Of a DNA stretch of 59,196 nucleotides, positions 12,501-23,701 are shown piece by piece. The DNA lies in the NCBI GenBank assembly GCA_027576995.1, contig JANBQC010000104.1, positions 1-59,196 on the forward strand, written 5' to 3'. The translations under genes and the position numbers were made by a program. The stretch comes from Dimargaris cristalligena. Taxonomy: Eukaryota; Kickxellomycota; Dimargaritomycetes; Dimargaritales; Dimargaritaceae. Numbering within the stretch: the stretch's first letter is position 1; each line of letters begins with the position of its first letter. The notes beneath the pieces are model-generated. The model saw only the letters and a list, made by a program, of their open reading frames with translations. It had not been told where the DNA came from and did no database searches.

Positions 12501-13900
12501 AAGGGAAAAACTGGCTGGGTCTTTAAGTTTGAATTTCATACTAAAATAGCTAAATAAAATGGAAGGTGGAAATACCTTGGATCTGCCAAGGTGTTAATGG
12601 TTACTGAATAAGGATAAGGATGAAGGAAAGCTTCAACACTGCCTACTTTGTTCTAACATAAGAGGATACTCCTTCCAACTCAGCTGAAATCATGAACACA
12701 AATGATGTGGAAGTAGCCATTCAGTCAGTGGGACCAGAAATAGGCAGAGTTAGAAATAGGGTCAACTAGATGGGTGGTTTCTAAATAAGTATTTGGAGTA
12801 GTCACTATTTGTTTGGTGTGTGTTAGTGTTGTGTGGTGAGAGGAAATAGTTAGTCATTCCCATGGCAGGAGAAAACTGTACCTGCTCATGGCAGTACAGC
12901 TAGCAACATGGCTGTAATCAACCTTTTCAAACCCTTTGAAATCAGCTGCAATTGAACTGCTGGCCACAGCTGCATTCCAGCCTTGGAACTAAGGAGTGCC
13001 CTGCTTAGCTCCATCTAGGGCCTGCCCTCCACTCATGTTTTGCATGGTTGTTAGGTCTATGGTGGACTGCCCACCCAGGGGCCAGGTTAGGTTCATACCC
13101 ATGTGCACCACAGTACCCTTGTATGGGGCAGGTAGTTTGATGATAATCAAGTACTGGCAGAGGTGGGTGATGACATTTGCAGACAGGGACTTGGCCAGGG
13201 CCATGTGCTTGGGTTTGATATTCAGACCCACTGGCATCATGGGTGGGGTAGTATTCACCAATGGTTGTTCCTAGAGGTATTGGCTGGAAAGAACCCACTG
13301 CTCATGGTTACCCCACATACAACTGGCTCGCAGTTGACTGACCTTGGCTACAACTTCCTCCAACTTGGGACCCTTGCAACTAAGTCACCCACAAAAATGT
13401 AGTGAACATTGCCCATCACTTGCTTGGTGATGGCCGCGAGTAGAGCATTAAGCCCATTGATGCACCTGTCTACATCACTGATGATTGTGAGCTTATTGTT
13501 GTTTAGCACACCCAATAAATTGACAATCAGATTGGCAGGTAAAGTAGCTGTTTCTGACTGTGGTATGATGTTGTTACTTGATCTTGTCATTTGAGTCATA
13601 CTGGAGGACTTTGCAGCCTTCTTCTTACTTGTTAATGGGGCAATGGCAATAGGATCCTCTTTGCTTGTTTTCTTGTCCTTCACTTGTGTAGTACGGGAGA
13701 CAAGTACCCCATTCACCAGGGTAGTTGCCTTGGATTCGTTTTTAGATGTTCAGCAAAATAGTGACACAGCACCAACAGCCAAACTTAATTGGCCCACAAC
13801 TAGGCCAAGGATAAGAAATACAATGCCCAAATGGATAAGACGAGGGCTCTTAGCACTAGGGGAGGAGTGTGGTAATTTATGAAACATGGTAAATGTCAAA
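9543..13900. mobile_element. CpG-depleted block, probable decayed transposable element
   Basis: Reading line by line, there is no CG dinucleotide from 9543 to 11540, and only four (about 11541, 11567, 12062, 12113) from there to 13328; CpGs then return gradually. The flanking DNA has normal CpG. Fragments of open frame lie on the minus strand and are broken by stops and frameshifts: about 13716-13348, 13261-12989, 12175-11945 and 11190-11040. None has a recognisable reverse transcriptase, integrase or transposase motif. Loss of CpG with TpG/CpA excess is what long-term CpG methylation and deamination of a silenced element would leave. Transfer from a CpG-poor genome is the alternative. I could not find terminal repeats. 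Confidence 0.55.
12989..13716 (-). pseudogene. Relic coding fragments inside the CpG-poor block
   Basis: Two minus-strand open stretches (13716-13348, about 122 codons with no ATG at its head, and 13261-12989, about 90 codons) run in the same direction and are separated by stops. The first has a lysine-rich segment (KDKKTSKED, KKKAAK) and the second a short hydrophobic stretch. They could be the remains of one transposon protein, perhaps gag-like, but I recognise no family. Confidence 0.3.
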
Positions 13901-15433
13901 AATGGCTATAAGAATAGTTAAACTAGTGGTGCTTAGTTGGTTTTTAGATAGAGGCTATTCTAGAAAAGAAATGCCTAAATCTAAAATGCAAAATCTATGC
14001 TGGAATTCCGAATAATAATGGATATTCTATCTGTGTATTTGTGTGTGGGATAGAGTATGTGGTTGTCGGACTACGGTGTATTAATAATAGGAACTCAGGA
14101 AAGGGTCAATGGAAATGGACAGCCTAATTGTAAATAGATATGGGAGTAGTTTAGCCAGGCTGTATAACGCAAAATCCATTTGATGAGGCAAATACTACTG
14201 GTTGAAAATAAATATCCCGCCGATTTTCCCATACGCATAACAGTTAAAACCTTATACAACCGAGCTGAACTTTACCCATATGCTACCTGCACAAGTGAAA
14301 ATACATGGCTGAGGGTTGGAATGTTGGGCGACAGGGAAAAATGCCCCAGCCCCTCGGGCAATGGAAAGGCAAAGTTCCCTTTGTAATACCCCCTGCGCAT
14401 ACCCATGCAAAACTCAGCGGTCTTTATAAATATTACGCTGCGAAAAGGGTGGGGTTGCGTTAGTCGGGTGGAGGAGGCAAGGTAGCGGCGGTGTTACGAA
14501 ACTAGCTACAGTAAAAAGGCCGATCATCTCATCAACTTGGAGAGGTCCCATGAAGTCCCCACACCTGTAAGGGTGATCATCGGATATCGGTGATACTGAC
14601 AGTAAACCATAAGATTGGCAGCAGTTAACGCCTAAAATCCCATTTATCGTATTCCTTCGACCTGCAATATTAAAATTATACGGTTCTGCGAACATTACCT
14701 CGCAGATTTAATTCCGCGTATTGGTCTCTAAATAATAAAACATCACCTCTGCGAAAGACCGTTTCTGGAAATAGCACGATAAGATGAACCTTGGTGTATT
14801 GGACTGCGTAATGTATCTCAGGGATGGTTACTTATATATATGTTCCGTGCCAATAAAACGGACGATAGTTAATCGTACACCTATGTCCAGTTTGAATCCA
14901 TCCCAAACCCCGAGAATTGCCATACTCACAGTCCTACTCGGTCACATGCTTCTGGGAGACAACCAGACCTGGTACTAAGTGTGTCCCCGATAGACGGCAC
15001 TTCCATGTGCCTATTTACACGTTTGTCATACTGGACTTGGGGAGCGGGCGGGTTCATGTAATGGTCCGATAAAGGGTATCATCGATTGGGGCAGTTTTGC
15101 TGTGTACCCAAGGGAGGGCTGGTGATGGCCTCAGCCGTAGAGATTGAAAGACGGGGTATAAAGGTGACTAAGGACTGGGCATGTGCATATATTAAACATT
15201 GAGAACTTTGCCTTGGCTATATGCACGCAACAGCCCCGGCGGCGGGTAAACTATACACCAGGACCCGGTCCTATTTAAGACAGTTGACCAGCTGGTTTGG
15301 GTCCCAGCGTTTACTATCTCCGTATTTTCTGTAGTATTAAACACACGTTGTCATTTATATCCAATTCTTCGAGACCCCATCTGTATATTCTGACCATCTC
15401 CTTGCCTTCCACCTCTCGTATCCTTGTGGCACC
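13901..15433. other. Upstream region of MSH4
   Basis: No gene is seen. It contains MITE copy C (14138-14281) and two TATA-like words upstream of MSH4: tataaa at 15157-15162 and a weaker ctatttaaga near 15271. The last 120 bases before the MSH4 start are moderately pyrimidine-rich. Confidence 0.5.
14138..14281 (+). mobile_element. 144-bp MITE-like element, copy C
   Basis: Same length and orientation as copies A and B. The left end reads TATGGGAG and the right end TTTACCCATA. The inner words gctgtataacg and tccatttgatgaggc match copies B, E and F closely, so the family has at least two sub-lineages. Confidence 0.8.
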
Positions 15434-18400
15434 ATGTCGGAGTCTTTGTTCGCCCACTTCTGCCAGTCACTGTCGAAGCGGCGCCCTCACCCAGCTTTAT
15501 CTACGCACGGCGATGGCGGCTCTCGATATTCCATGAGCGGAGAAGCGGTATCAAGAATCCCTTATCCCGACCGGGTCCCTGAAGAATCCTCAAACCCCAC
15601 TATCGGCATTGTGCATGGTGGCCAGTGGTCTATGTTGAATGCACCAGCCCAAACCCAAACCCTGACTCCAACTCCCCCTGATATGGCCAGCACTGGACCG
15701 AGTGCAGTCCGGACTTTAGAACCTACCCTAAGAACACTGCAGCAGGTATCTAACTTGGCCGTCGCGACCGGTAGTTCGTCGGCCACAACAGGACGAGGGG
15801 TTTCCCAGTGGCCGCTATCGTGTATGGGCCCTGTAACCCCTAACTCAAGCAACCATGAAACGGAAACCACTGCATCTGTACCATGTAATCCCCCTTCTCT
15901 AAGCAACCCTCGGACAATTCGGGGACATCGTCAGGGAGGATCGTCTCAAGGGAGGCGCAGCAGTGATAATGGGGACACTACCAGCCCATCAACTTCTCTG
16001 GAATCTCAGAGCCATGGTTCATACAATTCTGGTTCGGTGACCCAGCCAAATTTGGAAGACAATACCATTTGTGCGTTGGCCGAAGGACGTGTTCGAGGCG
16101 GAGAGCTGGGATTATGCATTCTTAATCTCAGATTGGGGCAGTGTATACTAGCTCAGGTAAGAGTTATCACTAACGAATAACCAATTTGAATTTTCCTGTT
16201 TGTATCAGAAGGGAGGCTATGTGGCCATATTATGGAGTCTATCACTATGCCTACCTGGTATTGGTCGGGAGGCCGTCCAACTATTTTGAGCCACTAGTAA
16301 CTAAGATCCCCATCTTTGGGACCTCTAATGACAATTGGCTTGGATAGTATGGCGACGATCATAGTTTTGCCTACACTTTGGGCTGGCTACAGCGCTATCA
16401 GCCTCAGTTGGTAAGTGGGGCGAATAGATATTTGATAAACATTAGCACCTCCCTTATGACCTATTTTTTGGTGGCATAATTTCTTATTATGGATTTCTAG
16501 CCAGTGTAACGTCAGTATGGTGCCTATGTCAACCCGTAAAAAAAAAAGACCAAGTCGCCCAAGTAGACGGGCATACTAATTTGCTATAAATAAGCCGTTT
16601 AATATGTTTTTTTTTAGGTTCTGGTAGGTAGGCCTGCGGGCCAGGCAGCCCCTCCCCCACCACTGGTCCTGTGTCTGCGCAGCCGCATAAAGACACTCTC
16701 TATTCGGTTGATTGAGCGCCGCTATTACAATAACCAGCAGGGGCTAGCGTACCTCCGTGACTATGCCACAGACTCGGCCCATTTGGCCCTCCAACCCATT
16801 CTTGACGCCAAATACTACTGTTCTTCCGCAATTGGGGCCCTATTTGGGTTCTTGGTCAACGGAAGCAATCTTGAGCTCACCCTCCATAGCCTGGATATTC
16901 GATTCGAAGCCTGTGAAGGTATATTCCGTACCATCGTTAAGAACTAAAGTGACTTGTTAATACAAGTTGGGGAGTGGGATGGGGTTGGACGAGGGGACTG
17001 TTGGAAAGATCCCACTTAGGACATCGGGTGTTACGAGTAATACAGTATATATTCGGCATCTAACATACACGTTTTCAAAATCATATACGTTTAATAGGTT
17101 GTATGGATATTGGTAGGTTAATACTACGTGATCTATTTAGCGATTAGTCCAGGAAACACCACCACAATCCCTGAGCAGAATTTATCAATAGACTAATGGC
17201 GATAGTTGACCCAACTGGGTACCAATCTATTTTTTTGGAGTAATTTTAATTATAATCACAGACCCTTCGACGGTACAGGGGCTCGAGTTGATTAACCCAC
17301 AGGATCAGGGCCAATCTACATTATTCAGTAAGTTGTGCTGTCCTATTAAAGGTTGCTTGGAAGGCTGGTTTTAAAAGGGCCCATGCGTAACAGGTGTACA
17401 TCCACGTAAGTAAAAGAGTACCAGTGTATACATAATTCGCATATTCTTAATGCCCCTACAATATTATTATACACTTTAGGTACACTCAACTACACCTTAA
17501 CACCTATGGGCGGTAAGTTTGGCACATGAATGACAACAAAGCTTTACATAGTGACGTCGCGGAGTGTTGGCCCAGTATTCAGTATACAGTTAACCAGCCG
17601 CTCCTTTGGTAATTTTTAAATATACGTCCCTATATCCAATACAGGACGGTTGCTGCGTCTTTCGATTCTTCAGCCCTTCACCGGTAAGTTAAAGTAAACA
17701 AACCGAGCGGGTTTTTATGAAGCCAGGCAACACGTTCTTAAAGAGAGGGGGCTACTCGACTGGAAAAACAATTTCAAAAGCCGCTATATTAAAATTCATA
17801 TGGCGTATGCTATGGCAGACATTCGAAGAATTGAAGAGCGTCACAATATGGTCGAAGGTTAGTCTTAGAACCTATTAATACTACAATGGTATACTGCAGC
17901 CTTTGAATGCAATTCCACCGATAGTGGAAAACTCTAGTCGGCATTGAACTGTGTTTCTGATTGCTTTATATGCAACTTGCTGGATATCGTGGTGAATTCT
18001 CAACGCAGAATTACTCAACTCGGAGGTAGGTATATTTAACACAATATTTGCTAAATGTTTGGCTAATTATAAATAACAGTTGAATATTACCCGCTCCACG
18101 GCTGTGGTTTCCCTATCTATGTATGCCAGCTTACCAGTATAATAACCGACTAGGACTCATAATGTCTCTTCTATAATTACTAATTCATATCTGACTAGCA
18201 AACGTTTTTTGGCTTGCGCAAAGGTAATCGTCTAAGGAATAGGAGTAGCAGGGTCAGTATTAGACCTATACATTTTATTACTTGGACGGTAGTCCTCAAT
18301 AGACAATACACTTCTAATACGCGCCTTTAAAAATTAATATAGCGCTACCAACTATCGGGGATGTCGACGCCTGCATATCTAAAGTAAGCGACACCGCATT

Positions 18401-21294
18401 AGCCTAATTTAATATTGAAGGATGATCATGTTGTCGGAGATGATTACTGGGTTGGTTGGCATAATATCTAATCAGCCACCATGGTTTCTGATATGACGGA
18501 ATTCTTAGATGGCTGTCTGTCCACGAAACTTCAAAGTTCACCATGCCCAACAAAACATTACGGTACTCGTCGAAATGAGAAAAATCCTGGAAGGGATTGA
18601 ATTGGTTACTAGCTGCCTGAGTGCCTCATCAAACTCAAAGTTTCAAGAGTTTTGCGGTGTAGGTTTAAAGCCCAAATATAGTACAGGCACATTGCCCTAA
18701 ATAGCCTCATTTATTATGTATCTTGGCATAGGTAGAATTTTAATCGTGCTGGTATGTTAGCACCTACTCCACCCATTGCCATCACTACTCTTTTAAATTA
18801 CCAAAACAGACATTCACCAGTGTAGCCCAGCGTCTACTCCCAAAGATTAAGGCGGTGGTGGATGACGACATAAATGTTCAAAAGGGGGCCCTGTCTATGC
18901 GACATGTGCGATGTTATATTGTTAAGGTAACTCATTTTTCTTGTTATTTTACCGTACATCTAAACCGGCTAATGACTAAATATTCGATATGGTTTATGGG
19001 GTTTTGGGTTACACGCAGATTGATTATTGTGCCCTTTATATTTAACCATCACAGTATTGAAGTACGGCTATATTAATTTTTCTAGCCAGGGTTCAGCAGC
19101 CTTCTGGATTTAGGTTGGTATAATAATTAAATATATTATTTAACAGGCAATTATAATACTAGTAAACTGTCCCATACTTTGTATACATCTATTATCGGGC
19201 AATTTTCAGTCATTAGAATAATCAAATAAACATTATTTACTATCCATCATGTATTCTTACTATAGCTCGCCAGGTCTACAAGGAAACTATCGACGATGTA
19301 TACCAACTGGTCCAGGCATATTGTGGTAAGAAGCTCCGACAGCCGAATTGTTATGGAAAGTTCAATAGACAGATTTGGCCATAGTCTAGCACGGTATTTC
19401 CTCATGAATGCGGTTGGCATTGTCACTTACCTATCAGCCATTTAAATATGTACTCGGTAACTTTGCCAATGTACAATAGAGACCTATTCGATGACCATCA
19501 AGTTACAGTTCAATACCACTACTGGTTTTTACTTGTCATGCTCTACCAAAGGACTTCACACCAAAACCCTTGACCCTGTATTCATCAATGACGTGACCAA
19601 GAAATCCACAAAACAATTCACCACTCTGGAAATTGTAAGTTCAAAAAGTGAATTTGAACCCGAGACTTTAAACATTTGGTGCTTAGAATTAATCAACAGT
19701 GTCCACACCAAGGGATTACTCACTAGCTTCTCTATTACATAACACCCAGATTAAACTGAACCAACGAATCAACAATGCCCTGGATGAAATAACCCTCATG
19801 TCCGACAAGTAAGGACCCCTTTATTTCTGAAAAAACTGATGTTACTAACTTGAATAATACTTTTGAATACCAATGCTAGTTACAATATGGTATCCAGCTA
19901 ACACCTACTGTTATGAATACCGTCACGCCAGGGCCATTGGTGATCTATTGGCATATTTGCGAGGCAAAATAGGTGCCTTGCACGATATTTCGCGGGCGCT
20001 AGCCGAGTTAGACTTGGTTCTGTCGTTTGCCAATAGTGGCACTCTGGCTAATTACGGTAGGTCCTTAGTAATTTGCTATTCTATCGATAGTAAGCATTGC
20101 CGTTGAACAAATACCCGGCATCCGCATTAGCTACTATATCAGCTACCAATTAGCTACGGGTTGATCGATAAATAATTGACTAAACCTTAGGCATCTACCA
20201 TCCACACCCATGCATGGTTACTCGTTCTGGGTTAAGTGCGCCCCCGTTTTAGCAATCACCTGGCTGTCGAGATGGGCCGTCATCCCATCCTAGATCGAGC
20301 CGGCCTAGCCTGCGTCCCCAATTCCGTATCAGCCCAAGCTGGAGCCCAGTTTCACTGTATCATGGGGGCCCATCGAAGTGGAAAAACTACCTATCTCAAA
20401 CAAATTGCTCTATTACATATAATGGCTCAAATGGGCTCATTTGTACCGGCACAAAAGGCTACTTTGCCGATATTACCGGGAATTCGTACTAGATTCTGTC
20501 ACGATACGGGCAATGAGGTGGGCCGCTGGAACCTATCCACCTTCGCCGCTGAAATGACCGACACGGCGAGTATTCTAAATGGCCTTCCCACGGCCGAGGG
20601 CTGGCTGGTATTGGTGGATGAGTTGGGTCGAGCCACTTCACCATCGGCTGGTGCTAGTATAGCCTATGCGGTAGCCTGTGAATTACTGCAATCGTCAGCT
20701 ATTACATTCTTCACCACTCATTTTCTGTCAGTTGTTAAAGCTCTACAGCGCTACTGTGTAAATGGCACTGGCGGTGCAATGCCGACCCAATCCATTCAGG
20801 TGTATTCCTTCGGGGCCGATGGCATTGAATGTGACGGCTGGGAACGCACCGGTGGGGCCCGTTCGAGTGTCCCTCATCGACTCCAGCCGGGGTCTATGGG
20901 GATGTCCCATTACGGCATACTGGCCGCTCGTCTTGCCGGTCTTCCAGCCGTGGTGACTGACCGGGCCCAAGCCATTGTTCAGCTGCTGGTGGGACAGGAG
21001 ACCCCAAACCCCACACCGACCGAAGGATCCGTTAGTTCAAAAGTATGTTAATCAATGATATCCGGCCTTCATTAAGACCCCATTCAGAGAATCTACTCGC
21101 TAAATGATGTTAACCCTCCACACTTTAGTTTGCATGTAAATATATGGATGTATGTATACTAGGATAAAATAATTGCAGCCATGGCTGGACGCACAGCTAA
21201 ACTTACCCTAGGCGAGTGGAGCCAGGTTCTTCTTCGGCTACAGAATGATCAAACCAGGCATGACCTATATTCCGAGAGAACGATGGAACACTAA
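15434..21294 (+). CDS. MSH4: MutS homolog 4, meiotic crossover protein (17 exons; possible nonsense codon)
   Basis: MSH4 pairs with MSH5 as a sliding clamp that stabilises meiotic recombination intermediates. My model joins 15434-16156, 16348-16410, 16618-16918, 17262-17327, 17480-17512, 17645-17683, 17819-17857, 17900-18025, 18537-18658, 18810-18926, 19086-19113, 19266-19325, 19480-19634, 19750-19808, 19932-20056, 20237-21042 and 21163-21294. All phases agree and the sum is 998 codons. Recognisable MSH4 blocks occur in order: ICALAEGR (end of exon 1, after about 210 low-complexity residues), YYNNQQGLAYL, LNYTLTPMGGRLLRLSILQP, DDDINVQKGALSMR, VRPRFSNHLAVEMGRHPIL, Walker A GAHRSGKTT (about residue 730), STFAAEM and Walker B VDELGRATS. 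Exon 8 carries one in-frame TAG at 17935-17937, so the copy may be inactive. The last exon is the least certain; without it the frame ends at 21051. Confidence 0.85.
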
Positions 21295-22606
21295 GATTAA
21301 TCTAGGCAAACCCACGATCCATGTGAGTAACCCGGCGACGTGGCTTTAGGTTTATAGTGACAACATGTCTAGTGGAGTAGGTCGATGTTCCGCCGACTCC
21401 AAGCTCATATCCTATCTTACGGTGCTATTAATTTGGTGCCATCCAGTATACACCGTCTTAATACAAAGTGCAAATAAATACGAAAAGTCCGTCGATTAGG
21501 ATTTGTTATCGATAAGGTGAATAGGTATAAAGATGGAAGTGCCTTGATGGAAGATACTGAATAAGGACGAATTTATAAGGGTATGAGTACAGCAATGTCA
21601 CGATATAGACAACCGATGCCCAAGAGTAGCCCATGGTGGGGCATTAATATAGGTCTCGGGTACCCAGAAGGGGTTATCCAAGATGGAGGTTTCCTAGTGA
21701 TTAGCCGCCTTGGACCACAGTTCGACTGATAAAGTCAGGGACCACGTCTAATCAGTGGGTGTATCACATATGCGGTAACCTGGGCTATTATGCATAGTGT
21801 CAAGCATGGCCAAAATAGGCTAACTCACCAACTGTAAGGGAGGGTAGTTAACAGTATGACTACTGTGGAGGGGCCGATTAAAAAAGTTCTTAGAGTGTGG
21901 TGGATTGTAGAGAAGGTCAAGTAGGGTCGGACGTTGGTTTCCCATGGAGAGCTACTCTAGTGGAGAGACTTCAGACTAAGTACGCCTTTCAAATACCGAC
22001 AGGTGCGATTTGGTATACCAATTTAAATGTAAATGGAAATGGAAATGGGTTCTGGAGTACAGGTTTGGGGGAGCTGGATTAGCGCAACTGGAGGCCCTTA
22101 TGTTAGAAGGCAAGATTTACTTTCTTCCCGCTACCTATATTTGGTTATTTCAATGAGATGAACAATGGGATTAAATTACACTACTAAGATGTCCTTTGGT
22201 TCTAGCAACTGATTGATCTCCATTCCACCAATGGCTTGCTTGGTGCAGGAATGGTGGTATTTATAGCCCTAGGGTATGTTGTGGATATGGGAAGTATAGA
22301 GAGGCCTGTATATGAAAGAAGATTTCGATTGATTTTTGCAACATTGAGCGTGTTCTTCGGCAGTGACTAGCACTGTGCCGTCAGGCGTAAACAATCGATC
22401 TAAGGGATATTGTAGTGCAGCTGAATACAGAATTACTTCCATTCTTTGGACTTTTGGTATATGAAGATTTCTTCTACAATTTTCGAATGATTTATACCCC
22501 GTTTTTAACTCGATTCAGGCACATAAGACCTCGCATTAGAAGGTAGTAGTTTCTTATTCGTTAGGCTGGCAGGCCACATAGCGGGATCCTAAGCCATGGC
22601 CCTGAA

Positions 22607-22626
22607 ATATATATATATATATATAT
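22607..22626. repeat. (AT)n microsatellite
   Basis: A run of about ten AT units in non-coding DNA. Confidence 0.9.
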
Positions 22627-23110
22627 TTGTTGAGTGTGTGGAAATGGGCTTGCTTATTAAATAAGAAGTAGTCGTGTTGTTGTCGAGGTCAAGGAACATG
22701 GTATTTGCGATGAGTAGATGTAATTAAATAGCAAACTGGGGCTTTTTAGAGGGAGCGTAGTGGACTATAATATAGAGGGTACAGTGGAGATCATCCTCGC
22801 CTGGTGTTGTTGGGGATTGCCCCCGGCTTCCTTCTAGTAGCAGTGTGATGGGGCCCGCCAACAGGGTTTAGTGCACTAAAACTACAGCCAAGTCAGGGCC
22901 AATCGGCATGCACACCGACGCAAGTTGTTTTTGTTTACTTTTTTGCCTTAGCTCTACTGCGTGTATATATTATATATATGTGTGTGTGTAGGTTGGGGAG
23001 TGTGTGGTCAGCCAGAGCGCTCTTTGCCCCTGGGCTCTGTGGCCCTCCCCCTGCTACTCCCCACCATACAACCCAAAAAAAACGGACAGTGCGTTGACGT
23101 GGGGTGAATA

Positions 23111-23175
<65 letters not shown>

Positions 23176-23176
23176 T
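23111..23176 (+). repeat. (CT)n microsatellite in the leader of the PHD gene
   Basis: About 66 bases of nearly pure CT, interrupted only by TTT, lie about 530 bases before the PHD-protein start. Pyrimidine-rich tracts precede most genes here, so this may be an expanded core-promoter or leader tract. Confidence 0.85.
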
Positions 23177-23701
23177 TTCTACTACTATACTCCTACTTCG
23201 AACTCCCCATTGCTGCCCTTTTTCCAAACTAGCCCCCGCTTACTTTTGTATTCTTTTCTTTTCGTGTACTTTATAATTTTGCGCCTTTGTTGTATACCCT
23301 ACTTGGCATTAGTGATCCTCCCGCCCACCGCCGCAGCCCTCGTTACCACCAACTTCAGCATTCCCAAACCGCCAGTTTTGTAACAGCTCCCACAACTGAA
23401 ATACCTGCGGTCCCCCTACTTCTTGCTACTTCGTCTCTTTAATTGCCGCATAATCGACCCAATCGCAGTGCCTTTATAGTTTGCCCGCCTCATGCTCTAC
23501 CAAAGGGTCCCGCACCCTATTTAGTCCCCCTGGAGCATTCAGTGGCCCAACCTAACTATTTAACCAACCGACGTATTGCGGGAGTGGCTGATATATATAT
23601 TGCCCAATTCGTTGATATTGGGTCTATATACCTACCCAGGCGCAATCCTGATCGAAATCCGCCCATTTTGAGTTATTTCCCCATAACCACTCGCGCAGCC
23701 T

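Larger units (their letters stand above)
21295..23701. other. Intergenic region between MSH4 and the PHD gene
   Basis: I see no gene. It has an (AT)n run at 22607-22626 and the CT microsatellite at 23111-23176. From about 23110 the plus strand becomes pyrimidine-rich, which probably marks the promoter and 5' leader of the PHD-finger gene. Confidence 0.55.

Noticed and set aside
9543..13900. Repeat-induced point mutation (RIP) as the cause of CpG loss
   Set aside because: Classical RIP acts mainly on CpA and raises TpA strongly; here CpA is abundant and the specific loss is CpG, so methylation-type decay fits better. A computed RIP index would settle it.
18190..18225. Possible MSH4 exon between exons 8 and 9 (open segment followed by GTAATC)
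   Set aside because: The phases of exons 8 and 9 already fit directly and the conserved alignment is continuous without it.
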